NCBI RefSeq assembly: GCF_030052815.1
Contig: NC_079507.1
Location: 54,633,571 to 54,697,570 of the forward strand
Direction: 5' to 3'
DNA: 64,000 nucleotides
Origin: Hevea brasiliensis
Taxonomy: Eukaryota > Streptophyta > Magnoliopsida > Malpighiales > Euphorbiaceae
The position numbers were made by a program, and so were the translations under genes. Positions within the stretch are counted from its first letter, which is position 1, and each line of letters opens with the position of its first letter. A model generated the notes under the pieces. That model was not told where the DNA came from and did no database searches. It saw only the letters and a list, made by a program, of their open reading frames with translations. Shown here piece after piece: positions 24,601 through 35,181 of this stretch.

Positions 24601-25840
24601 TACATATGATTGGGCCCTGCACCAATTGGATATCAAGAATGCTTTCCTTCATGGTTATCTTTAGGAGGAGATGTATATGGAGCAACCACCTGGGTTTGTT
24701 GCTCAGGGGGTGTTGGGTAAAGTTTTTAGGTTTCGGAAGTCTCTTTATGGCTTGAAACAAAGTCCTAGGGCCTGGTTTGGAAGATTCAGTGAAGCAGTAC
24801 AGGAATTTGGTATGCAAAAGAGTAAGTGTGATCACTCAGTATTTTATAGGCAATTTGAGGCTGGTCTAATTCTCCTGGTAGTCTATATGGATGACATTGT
24901 TATCACTGAGAGTGACTCTGCAGGTATTTCATCTCTTAAAACCTTCCTTCAAATCCAGTTTCAGATTAAAGATTTGGGATTGTTAAAGTATTTCTTGGGT
25001 ATTGAAGTTATGAGAAGTAAGACGGGTATTTTTTTGTCTCAAAAAAAATATATCCTCGATTTATTGACAGAGATGGAAAAATTAGGTGCTAAGCTTTGTA
25101 GTGCACTAATGACTCCAAATTTACAACTGTTAGCAGGGGATAGTGAGTTGTTTGAAAATCTAGAGAGATACAGGAGATTGATAGGAAAATTGAACTACGT
25201 TACAGTCACTCGTCCTGACATTGCTTATGCCGTTAGTGTGGTAAGTCAATTTATGTCTTCCCCAACTGTTGCTCATTGGGAAGCCTTGGGACAAATCTTG
25301 TGTTATCTAAAGGGTGCTCCAGCAAGAGGTTTGTTATATGGTAATCATGGGCATTTGAATGTTGAATGTTTTTCAGATGCTGACTGGGCTGGATCTAAGG
25401 TTGACAAAAGGTCAACTACTGGATATTGCATTTTTGTTGGAGAAAATTTGGCGTTTTGGAGAAGCAAGAAGCAGAGTGTAGTTTCTCGATCTAGTGCTGA
25501 ATCTGAATACAGAGCCATGGCACAATCAGTATATGAGGTAATATGGATACTTCAATTACTATATGATACAGGTTTTAAGACCTCTCTACCTGCGAAATTG
25601 TGATGTGATAATCAAGCTACTCTCTATATTACTTTTAATCCGGTGTTTCATGAGCGGACCAAACATATTGAGATTGATTGTCACTTTGTTCGTGAAAAGA
25701 TTCAACAACAGATCATCTCAACAGGACACATTAAAACTGGAGAGCAGTTAGGAGATATTTTTACAAAAGTTCTGAATGGAGTTAGGATTGACTACATTTG
25801 TAACAAGTTGGGTATGATTAACATCTATGCTCCAACTTGA
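21698..25840 (+). pseudogene. Copia gag-pol, disabled
   Basis: Decayed polyprotein. The gag start codon present in the sister copy (38418) is ATA here (21698). Gag fragments lie at 21806-22135 and beyond, with an intact CCHC knuckle (CYYCHEPGHTKYNC, about 22450-22500). The protease motif DSGATDHMTG at 22720-22750 is preceded by an in-frame TGA. Integrase pieces are at 23213-23491 and 23504-23998; the second catalytic Asp reads Glu (LRSENAK). RT and RNase H lie in 24320-24664 and 24671-25603, with YMDD at the RT active site and DADWAGS in RNase H. The C-terminal part around [13 protein letters not shown] ends at 25840. Several frameshifts and stops; it cannot be autonomous. Confidence 0.9.
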
Positions 25841-25847
25841 GGGGAAG

Positions 25848-26025
25848 TGTTATGGAAAGTCAATCACTATATTATTTTTTTGTATATTCTGTATTCTGTA
25901 TTCTTATTTAGGATTTTTTATTTAGGATTTATTCATGATTAGTAGAACATAATTATAGGAATCAATTGCATATATATACCAATATACAGATTAATTAAAA
26001 TTAAGGAGAATCATCTTTTTCTACA
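25848..26025 (+). repeat. 3' LTR of the first Copia
   Basis: Starts TGTTATGGAAAG after the purine-rich 'gaggggaag', ends TTTCTACA. Confidence 0.85.
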
Positions 26026-27672
26026 AGAAGATATTAAGGGCACTGAAGATTTCTAATTTTGTTATAAGGTAAGATTATTTAGTTGATGGAAAGTAATAAT
26101 GGTAAAATTGTGGATGTAATATGGTTTGATATGCTCTATTTTATATGTAATCTTAGATTTTTTTTTTTGTTTTGTATGTAATCTTATTTTTTTTTTTACA
26201 TTATATATGTCTACCATAATTTGTTTAACATTATGAAAAGATGTTAATTAAGCTGAGGTTGATTCCACTCCAATTAATCAAATTTAGGATTTGAGTTATA
26301 GAGAGAGAAAGAGAGAGAGAGAGAAATAAAAGATAGGTAAGGGAAGATGGAGGAGGAAAGAGAGTCGATGGCAAAAATGAAGAAAGAATGAAGAGAAATG
26401 AAAAAGAGGAAGTTAATGATAAAGATTTAGGGTAAAAATTTTTTAATACCATTTAATTTTTTTTAAATATTTTAAAAAATTAAATAGGGCAACTACTTAA
26501 TAAATAAAATAAAAAATAAAGAATTATCGTTAATAAAATTATTAATTACATGATTCAATAATTATATAATAATTTATTTATCTAAAATTAATTAAATTTA
26601 ATAATTATTTAATAATTAATTGTTAAGTTAAATAAATTTTACTTATTTATTTATTTTTTAAGTTTAAATTATACTTATTTATTAACAAATTAAAAATAAT
26701 ACTTTTTCTAATTGAAGACTGGATCCAACCTGTTTTGGCCCAACCGATGCGCACGCTACCCCTATACAATCTCACATAAACTTGCCTAAATGAAAAGTTA
26801 AAAGCGGAATTTGAATCGGTGCCCTAAATCACTGTGCTTGCGGCGTTTCCCCTATCCCATCGGCCATCTTCTCCAAGTTTCAGCGACTTGCTTGGTATCT
26901 GGTCAGTACCTTTCTATTCTTTTGCTTTGTCTTTCTTCAATCGTTGTTCCTTTTCATTTATTTTCTTTCTTTAATTCTTTGGGTTCATTTTAGATTTTAT
27001 TTTCTTTCTTTCTTTCTTTCTTTCTTTTTTCTCCTCCTTATTTTATATCTACCCTACTTCTTGAAGTCTTGTGAGGATTTCATGACATTTCCCTTTATTC
27101 TTCTAATCATACTATTATATCTCACCCCTTTTCTTTTTAATTTAAATTTTATCATATTTTAATATTGTAAGAATTCAACTCAATTTTATTTTTATTTAAT
27201 TATTTTTTACATCTCAATTTTACATAAAATTTCATTATAGTCTTAGTAATTAATTTTTATGTTTATGTTAAAGTAGCATTTATCAAATTAAAAAATTATA
27301 TTTTATGGATAAATAGGTTTTGATAAACAAGTTAATAAGGTTTTTATGTTATTTAAATTAAATTTTAAAATTTTTATATTATAAATTAAAATTATACTAT
27401 TAAGTTAAGGCAACATTTATATAAAAAAGTTAAGGCATTATTTATATAATTTATTTTTGTTAAAATTTAATTTTTTTAATATAAAATATTAAATTTTGAA
27501 AAAATATTGCAAAAAGTATATGATTTTACAATAATAGCCTTAGTTTGATTTTTAATTGTGTAATAGAGGAAAAAAATTTTGTTTTTCACTATATATATAT
27601 TGTTTGGGCATCTTGGGTAGAAAAGAAATTTTATTTTTGTAAAGTCTATTGTTGTTATTATACGTTTGTAAG
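26026..27672. other. AT-rich intergenic spacer with microsatellites
   Basis: No gene supported. Contains a (GA)n tract near 26298-26325 and a (TTTC)n tract at about 27001-27027. A less AT-rich island at 26800-26910 ending in a donor-like 'ctg|gtcagt' could be a relic 5' exon, but no downstream coding exon is seen. Frames at 26811 and 26944 are low-complexity. Confidence 0.45.
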
Positions 27673-28701
27673 GGTTGAATTTTAACAACCTTTCTTGAAC
27701 TTATATAGTTGTAACATTACATTCCTTCGATTTAAAAATATAATATAAACCCACCCTCTTAACTTTCAAATTTTACACAGTAAAATCACTTTAACCTTCA
27801 ATCACTGATTTTTCAGTTAGACATTAATGTAGATAGTTCTAGTGTGATGTTTAGTTATCATTTCTTTTATCTCTCAAGCCATTTGTAAATTGAATATTTC
27901 TACTCTCTGTGGAGAAAATAATTTTTCATGTGTAGAAAATAATTTTTTATTTATAGAGAGAATAATTTTATGTGATCGCAAGATTCCCAATAAGTTAAAA
28001 GGATAATTTTATCGTACAGCCATACGACCGGCTATGTTATATGGTAGTAAGTGTTGGGCACTGAAGGAGTCGCATTAGTCTAAGATAAGAGTTGCAGAGA
28101 TGAGAATGTTAAGGTGGATGAGTGGCCATACTAGACTAGATAAAGTTCGTAATGAGAGTATTAGAGAAAAGGTAGAAGTGGTGCCAATTGAAAATAAGTT
28201 GAGAGAAAGGAGATTGAGTTGGTTTGGTTATGTGAAGCGTAGACATAGGGAAGCTCCAGTTAGACAAGTAGAGCGCATTAGGTTAGAGGATAGAAAGAAA
28301 AAAAGGGATAGATCTAAATTGACTTGGAGGAGAGTAGTACAACATGATCTAGAAGCATTACACATTTCTGAAGATTTAACCCAAAATCATTTAGAGTGGA
28401 GAAAACGAATCCACATAGTCGACCCCAAATTTTTTTGATAAAGGCTTAGTTGAGTTGAGTTGAGTTGAGTTGAGAGAGAATAATTTTACACTTTGCATAA
28501 AAAAGAAAAGAAAAATACTAACTAAGTGTCACGTAGGATCTGTTCGCGTCAGCATCTAACTAGAAAATCAGTGATTGGAAGTCAGTGGGATTTTACTGTT
28601 TAAAATTTGAAAGTTGAAGGGGTTTTATATTATATTTTAAAGTTGAAGGATTATAATGTTACAACCATATAAGTTCAGGGATAGTTATTAAAATTTATTC
28701 C
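27673..28701. mobile_element. MULE-like long-TIR MITE with LINE inside
   Basis: Left arm 27673-27960 and right arm 28474-28701 are inverted repeats of each other: GGTTGAATTTTAACAAC at the left, and GGAATAAATTTTAATAAC as the reverse complement of the right end. Flanking 9-mers GTTTGTAAG and TCTTGTAAG match at 7 of 9 positions, consistent with a MULE-type 9-bp duplication. The arms are >200 bp each. The centre holds a truncated LINE with its own target duplication. Confidence 0.75.
27971..28473 (+). mobile_element. 5'-truncated LINE with (TTGAG)n tail
   Basis: Flanked by a perfect 15-bp duplication GAGAGAATAATTTTA (27956-27970 and 28474-28488), the mark of target-primed reverse transcription. 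Encodes only the region after the RT domain: an open frame from 28100 to 28438 with MRMLRWMSGHTRLDK, WFGYVKRRH and a C-terminal 'RIHIVDPKFF'. It ends with 'ataaaggcttag' and about five TTGAG repeats in place of poly-A. Same family as the minus-strand LINE at 35050-43270. Confidence 0.85.
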
Positions 28702-30105
28702 TCTTGTAAGAGTATATTCATAACTTCATCTTTTATGATATTTACCTTTTTCAATCATCTCAATTTCATTTAAATTGGTGAAATTTTTTTTTAAAGGTTT
28801 GGAAGGAAATTAGAAAATCTAATTTCAATGTTTTTTATTTTTTTTAGTCTCTATACATACAAAATAAAATAGAGAAATGATTTTTTTTAATCCAATTTTC
28901 TCAAAACAAACAAATCATCATACTAAAAAGGGAAAAGTATAAAAAGTATTTTGAGGTTTTGAGCTTTAATACTAAGCATGTGTTTTAATTTTTGATAAAA
29001 TGATATCTAAGCTTTGTCAAAAACTCACTTGATCTAAAGAAAGTTTGCCTCAAGAATAATTTTATATATCTAACATACCCTACATGTGAATATTTATTGG
29101 GTTTGATATGTGAATGTGTGAATACTTTAACTTGTGTTGTCAGGACTTAATCTCATTCTCTTTTGTCTGAGACTCTAGTATCATGTCAAGAAATTATTCA
29201 AGCTAAAATCTCAAGATTAAAGGTGAGAGTCTCAAGAATAGTTTTATATCTCTAATGGGTCTTACTTTATTAGCACTTTAACGATAAATGCTCTATTGAT
29301 ATTAATGTGGCTGACTTAATAATAACATAATATTATTTTTACAAGGAAAATTTACAAAAAGGTACCTTGTGGTTTTGCACATTTTCAATTAGATCTTGAA
29401 CTTAAATCTGTGATAAATAGATATTTGTGGTTTTACATTATTAGCATAACGAAACTTTTTTGTTAACACTGTTAAATTTTGATGATGAGACATTAAATAA
29501 ATAATTAAAAATATTTTTTAATTATCAGTGTGTCCTACTTAAAACTAAAATTAAAAAAATATAATTAAAAAAGGGAGGAACCAACAAACCACCCCTGGCA
29601 AACCTATTTCCCCTTCTCCGTTACTTCTTTTTTTCCTCTTGCAATTCTTTCCTCACTAGCATTGGGGACTTCTTAGCCCTCTAGGCAATGACTGGCAACT
29701 ATAAACAAGGCAAGATCGACGATAACGATAATGGATCAATGGGAAAACGAGAGGAGAGATAGAGCATGACCGAGATCTAAACCCATAAAGAATTATCGCC
29801 ACTAGCTGTCGAAAGCCTTAAGACCTACTGCACATAGCCTCCTTACCTTTGGACAAGCTTGATAGTCTTAACTGCTTGTGGATTGATGTTAGTATGAGGG
29901 TGACCCAAACCAGACTTGGAAAGGTTATTTGCCTTTCTTTTAATTACTATTAGTTGTTAGAAGTCCCAGGACGCGTCGCACATAGCCTCCCCACTCTTCT
30001 GAATGAGCTCACCACTCTTCTGAATGAGCTCACCAGTGTTAGTAGCTGACATATTGGCATTGATTTGAGGTTCCAATCCTGACTTTTCTTTGTTTTATTT
30101 TATGC
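28702..30105. other. Intergenic spacer
   Basis: No gene supported. AT-rich. A 21-bp unit containing CTTCTGAATGAGCTCAC is tandemly doubled near 29993-30035. The stretch 29370-29520 shares inverted similarity with 33290-33450 and may be a repeat arm. Confidence 0.45.
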
Positions 30106-31217
30106 AAAAGGCTTATTTTGACACTTAAAGTTTGGGCCGATAGTCACGTAAGCTCTTAAACTTTGTTGGTGCTTGAACAAGCCCTTCAAATTTTAAAAGA
30201 GATTAAATAAATTTTTAAAATTTTAAAAATATATTAAGTCCTTAACGGACAAATAAATCTTTTAAATTTTAAAAATAGAGCAAAATAAGCCTTTACTTCC
30301 AATTTATATCTTCTATTCATGTTCTATCTCATCTCTTTGTGACTAATGTCTGCAAGCTTACGTCACCTGCTCACCTATACACTCAAAAAGGCCAAAAATT
30401 TCTCTTTTCTACATCACACCTCTTTATTCTCCCAAATCATGAATTCATCAGTCTCTGTTAGATATCCTCATTGCGATTCACTGATAACAGATAATCCCTA
30501 ACAATTGAAGACAGTTCCAATCCTCTAATTTGAAGAATACGAATTCAAACATTGTTTGATACCCAATTCGAAAATTGGACTTAAAACCTCAAGCCCATAT
30601 TCACCACCACATGCCTACTAAAGAAGCATTCTCCAAAATCCAAAACCTAACATCTGAATCCTAATTGATTTCTTTTATACTTTGTAATATGTATTACTCT
30701 TTTAATACCATTATTAATGTAGAAGAAAGGATAATAGTGACAATGAAGAAAAAGAAGAAGAAGATTATTCTTAACAAAATAATAAGATCTTGTAATATTG
30801 TAATCAGGTTGGTAACGGTAATTATGACTATGATGAAGATGATAAACTCATAGGGAAGCTTATTAAACTGTTTAGTAAAGAATAACTTATCAATTTACTT
30901 TAGAATAAAGCAAATACCCATGAGATGTTGTAGATCAAATACACAGTATTGCTGATGAGAACCCTGTGCACCAAAAGATCTACGTATACGGCTTTGGTTG
31001 GATTTATATTGGAGGTAAATTATCGTCTAGTCTCTTATAATATATTTTTAAAAGTTAAAGGACATTTGATCTATTTTTTAAATTTGAAAAATTGATTTAA
31101 TCTATTTTTATAATTTGAAGGGCTTATTTAATATATTTTTAAAATTAGAAAGTCTTATTTGATATTTTTTTGTTTGAAAGGTTTTTTTGAATTCCAAAAA
31201 GTTTAAAGATTTGTGTA

Positions 31218-31653
31218 TGTTATGATTTTCACCCAGGATCTAGTCATGGACCTATTAATCGTGAAATTTGATTCAAATGCTAGAACTTTTACTTTACCTC
31301 GATTCTTTCCTCGACTTATTGTTGCTGAAAAGTTGAGCTTGTTAAAAGGGAGCTCTAACCTTAAACTCGTTGGAGAAGAGATGGTCTAGATCTCAATTTA
31401 ATTGAAAATAGTTTTGCTTAATTTTATTAATTTAGGTGACCCTTTTTATAAGAGAGGTTTACACAAGATTTATTAGAATTCTACTAGAATTAGAAGTTCT
31501 AATAATAATAGCAATCCTTGTATAAGAGGGATTACAATTCTATAAAGGAAATAACTCTTAATTAAAATAAGAATTAGTATCTAATAGTAATTTGAAGTAA
31601 ATCCCTAAAATTGAACTAGTTCTGTTGAGGGGACACCTAATGCGTCCATAACA
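31218..31653 (-). repeat. 3' LTR of the gag-only element
   Basis: Ends TGTTATGA...CCATAACA; inverted terminal TGTTATG/CATAACA. Direct repeat of 32852-33284. Confidence 0.85.
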
Positions 31654-32836
31654 TCATTCTCCCCTGGACAAAGACCTTGTCCTCATGCTCAATAGTAGGA
31701 TAAGACTATGAATCACTCATAATCCCTTTGCTTTGTTGCTTCCTTTGAATCATCCATCTGCAACCAAAACAACTTATATTGATGCTTGGAGGAATATGGT
31801 TCGTCACTATTATAGCAAAGCCCCTTTGCTCTTCGCTCAGCCATCTTTGGATGGCTCAATCTTTGAAGTAAGGGAGATGAAACACTTCCTAAACTAAAAT
31901 TTTGTAATGTGTTAATGGCCTAGTTGGCAGTAGCCTTAGTTACAGGCAGAATTGATGAAGTATGTGTTGTTCTTGTATTGGATCATGAATTTGTCCAATT
32001 TTCTTCTAGCTACTTTTTTTTTTCAAAGGCTCTTGTCAGGTTCATAATTGCCACCAAGCTCGAGGGATTTTGCATCTCTACATCAATCTGGATTGAATCT
32101 GTCAGGCGTAAACAAATCAACTTGTTGATCTACCTGAACTATTATTGCATGAGCTAGAAGGAGCTAACGTTGGTTTTCTTCCACTGTCCCTGTCTGTTTC
32201 AAATTAACCAATTTGCCCAAAGGATTGCTACTGAGTGGAGGCCCAAATCTTAAATTGCAATATTCTTTGAATGCGTTCTATGATAATTGGAATTTTTCTT
32301 GTTCTGCTTTATATGACCAGAGTTGTGCCTCTCCTGTCATATGGAATACTGCAAGGTTCACTTTATATATTTCTAACATTCGTTGCTTTGAAAAAATTTG
32401 TTCAAATCGGTGTAACCAAATTAACCCTTGTCCCAAGTCTCACTTCTGTTGGAAAATCTTTGAAAAAATCTTTGGATCCATCTAATGTTGGAAAATCCAA
32501 CTTCGGATACCTTGATATTACCCCTGTCCCAGGTCTCACTTCTGTTTTCCTATCAATTCTATTGTTGTTGCCTTCATAGTTGTTATTGCTATATTTGCCG
32601 CCCTCTAGTTGTTACTACTACATTTGCTACCCTCTGTTTCCTTGCCTTAACTCTTGTAAGTTTCCCAAGTGAATTCTTGTAATTAACGGGACAAGTTGTA
32701 CAGTTTGACTCTAGTCGCTTGATCCGATCTTCCATCCTTGATTCAGCTTGTGATACCCTTGCTTCAGTCAATACTTGTGCTTCTTGGAATAGTACCCTAA
32801 ATTCTTCTCTCGGATCTGTATTATCCATGACAGCCA
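31654..32836 (-). pseudogene. Retrotransposon gag remnant
   Basis: On the minus strand from about 32830 a gag N-terminus can be read (NTDPREEFRVLFQEAQVL, then a coiled-coil-like Glu/Arg-rich stretch). Further on, near 32220-32190, there is a gag-core-like segment, LVNLKQTGTVEE. Stops and frameshifts interrupt it. Plus-strand frames at 32213, 32271 and 32485 are shadows of this region. Confidence 0.65.
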
Positions 32837-32848
32837 GCTCTGATACTA
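32837..32848 (-). other. Primer binding site of the gag-only element
   Basis: GCTCTGATACTA on the plus strand: one mismatch from the reverse complement of TGGTATCAGAGC, next to the LTR at 32852. Confidence 0.75.
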
Positions 32849-32851
32849 ATT

Positions 32852-33284
32852 TATTATGATCTCTCGCCCAGGATCTAGTCATAGGCCTATTAATAGTGAA
32901 ATCTGATTCAAAAGTTAAAGCTTTTGTTTTACGTCGATTCTTTCCTCGATCTATTGTTGCTAAAAACTTGAGATCATTAAAAGGGAGCCCTAACCTTAGA
33001 CTTGTTGGAGAAGGTAGTTTAAATCTCAATTTAATTCAAAATAGTTCTGCTTAATTTTATTATTCAAGTGATCCCTTTTATAAAAGAGGTTTACATAATA
33101 TTTATGAGAATTCTAGTAGAATTAGAAGTCCTAGTAATAATAGCAATTCCTGGTTAAGAGGGTTTACAATTCTGAAAAGGAAATAACTCTTAACTAAAAT
33201 AAGAATTAATATCTAATAATAATACGAAGGAAATCCCTAAAATTCAACTAGTTTTGCTGTGGGTCCTGCAATGCATCCATAATA
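32852..33284 (-). repeat. 5' LTR of the gag-only element
   Basis: Direct repeat of 31218-31653 with moderate divergence (roughly one difference every 10-12 bases by eye), so the insertion is old, although the GTGTA duplication is intact. Confidence 0.8.
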
Positions 33285-33318
33285 GTGTAACTATTTACCT
33301 ATACTTTAAGGAATAAAA

Positions 33319-34312
33319 TAGGCTTTTTGATTTTACGTTATTTTTTTTATTTCAATTGGGACCCATATTTGTAATTAAAAATTATTTTAAATTAAATATT
33401 TATTGTCACGTTATCAAAATTTAACAGTGTAAGCAGGAAAGCCCCACTTTGCTAATGACAGAAAAGCACAAAATCCTTTTTTTCATAAAGTTAATCGCAT
33501 TCCCTGACTTAAAAAAAATGTGGAATCACATGCTTCTTTTTTGTATTTTTTCCCTTTTTTAAAATGTCTAAGGTCTTACGTTTTTTATGAAAATTAAAAA
33601 ATTGAATTAATAATTTTTTGTGAAAGGAAAATATTTTTATTTATCTTATTTTCTTTATCGTACATTGCCATATTGACAACATGGTGAATTATAATTTTGT
33701 TCATTGATTTTGTCATTATTAACAAATTGATTTCTATATTTTGAGAAACTCATTAAAACGTCTTTAAATTTTTGCTTCGTCAATGCAATGGTCCTTTCAT
33801 CCAATTTTAACCAATTTTGCCATTAGTACGGTAAGAAAATTTTGACTTTCTTTTATCTTCTAAGTTCATGCCTATCCACAAGTCCCGTTCCCTTGCCCAT
33901 TTCCTCCATAGCCTGCCATTCTTCAACAAATGAATAAAAATGTTGAGTAAAATTGACATGAGCAATTGCATTCTTCAACTTCCTGCAAGTGTATCATCGG
34001 GTTTCCCATTTCAAACCATAACTAGGGAAAAAGAAAATAAATCTCCATGCTCCTCCTAGATGGGTTCCAAAATAGGAGTCCAATGCCTACCTGGCGATTG
34101 TCAAAACCTGCTTCATGCTCTTCCAAAGCTTTAACCTCCAAAGCCATAGTTGGTAGAAAATTGCATCCTTAGCTCTCAAGGTTGTTGTGTAGCGGGTCCA
34201 ATGAAGCTCTTGTAGGGAAGAGAAGATGTAATCGGTACTTCTAGTATGAGGTCAATGGCTTTTAGAGGGAGCATGAGTTGTTTGAGAGTTGAATCCAACA
34301 GAAATGGTATAG
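33319..34312. other. Spacer with possible retroelement debris
   Basis: No gene supported. 33330-33850 is AT-rich. 33850-34312 is more balanced in composition and may be debris of the gypsy element next to it, but no domain can be read. Confidence 0.4.
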
Positions 34313-34703
34313 TGATGGAGTTAGGAACCACAGAGCAGAAGTTAAATAAAACGAAAACAAAACAAGATATGGCAGCAAAAAGAAGAAGAGAATTTTATTC
34401 AAATATGCAAAAGGGTCTAGATGGTTACAAGATAAGATTATCTCTCACACACCCAGTAGCATACTCATTGCCCCCAAGCTAAACATGTTGGAAGAAAAAA
34501 CGACTCAATTCTTTCACACACATCTATCCTTCACCATATATCTATTTATATTTTTCTTCAGCTGCTGAACATGTCCTTTCAAGAATCATATTAATGGATT
34601 GTAGCATAACTAGCCTTTTTTGCTTTTCTAGAGTACTGCATATCCCTATCAATAGCATAGCTGGCCTTCTTTGTTTTTTCTAGAATACTCCATATCCCTA
34701 TCA
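34313..34703 (-). mobile_element. Gypsy-type 3' LTR (391 bp)
   Basis: On the minus strand it starts TGATAGGGATATGGAG after a polypurine tract and ends TCCATCA. It contains a TATA-like ATATAAATAGATATA and, further on, an AATAAAAT polyadenylation-like site. Its first ~110 bp is a diverged tandem duplication with the unit near 'atagggatatg.agta.tctagaaaa'. No partner LTR found in the window. Confidence 0.65.
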
Positions 34704-34908
34704 ATACTACCCCCTCAAAAATAGGCTTGTCCTCAAGGCTGTATGCCAAACCTAAAACAAGTAATTCAAGCAATTGTTGGTGGGATAACTGAGTAAAACC
34801 CTCAAACTGGTGGTGATGTGAAATTAATACTGGAATTACAGTGAAGAATGATTCATCCAAGTTCATTTTGGTCTTAATAATTGCAATAATGTAAGCCGAA
34901 TTGGACAA
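34704..34908 (-). pseudogene. Gypsy pol C-terminal fragment
   Basis: Minus-strand frame ending LAYSLEDKPIFEGVV directly before the polypurine tract and LTR. The motif 'LEDK..FEG' at the very end of pol, a few bases from the LTR, is characteristic of plant Ty3/gypsy elements. Upstream pol is missing. Confidence 0.65.
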
Positions 34909-35055
34909 GGATTGTTTGTATTTTCCTCGAGAAAACTTTCAACAACCCATTTGAGAGGTCCAGATACCCTGACAAGTAAATGCATGAACGCATCATGATC
35001 AAACACAATAGTAGGCTAGACAAATGACAAAGGGACAACAACGGTGACATGCAAT

Positions 35056-35080
35056 ACTCAACTCAACTCAACTCAACTAA
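35056..35080 (-). repeat. (TTGAG)n LINE tail
   Basis: ACTCAACTCAACTC... on the plus strand, TTGAG repeats on the minus strand, followed by the conserved tail sequence CTAAGCCTTTAT. Confidence 0.85.
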
Positions 35081-35181
35081 GCCTTTATCTCAAAAATTTG
35101 TTGGAGTCGGCTATATGGATTCTCTTTCTCAATTCTAAATGATTTTGGGTTAAATTCTCGGAAATGTATAATGCTTCTAGG

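Larger units (their letters stand above)
21187..26025 (+). mobile_element. Copia-type LTR retrotransposon, older broken copy
   Basis: Order LTR (21187-21398), tRNA-Met primer site, gag, protease, integrase, reverse transcriptase, RNase H, LTR (25848-26025). That order (integrase before RT) defines Ty1/copia. The LTRs are 212 and 178 bp, the difference partly due to a (TA)n expansion. The sequence AGAAG lies on both sides (21180-21184 and 26026-26030) but with two extra bases on the left, so the target duplication is imperfect. It is closely similar to the element at 37924-42768. Confidence 0.9.
31218..33284 (-). mobile_element. Short gypsy-type LTR element, gag only
   Basis: LTRs at 31218-31653 (436 bp) and 32852-33284 (433 bp), flanked by a perfect 5-bp duplication GTGTA (31213-31217 and 33285-33289). 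The minus-strand primer site adjoins the right LTR and a minus-strand polypurine tract (GGGGAGAAT) adjoins the left. The 1.2 kb interior has only gag-like remains: protease, RT and integrase are absent, so it is non-autonomous or internally deleted. Confidence 0.85.
30106..33318. mobile_element. Probable second TIR element, interrupted by a gypsy element
   Basis: The left arm near 30106-30290 (starting 'aaaaggcttattttgacacttaaagtt') matches the reverse complement of the right arm, which is split: 31020-31217 plus 33285-33318. The termini AAAAGGCTTATTTT and AAAATAGGCTTTTT face each other. Flanking 'attttatgc' and 'attttacgt' could be a degenerate 9-bp duplication. The interior (30300-31000) has no recognised gene. 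Confidence 0.5.

Noticed and set aside
24593..24835. Minus-strand frames inside the Copia elements (also 41317-41559, 40207-40590)
   Set aside because: They are antisense shadows of RT and integrase.
26811..26993. Possible 5' exon with donor site
   Set aside because: No downstream coding exon or protein similarity could be read, so only mentioned in the spacer entry.
29990..30040. Short direct repeat considered as a CRISPR-like or regulatory array
   Set aside because: Only two adjacent copies with no spacers; a simple tandem duplication in a plant genome.
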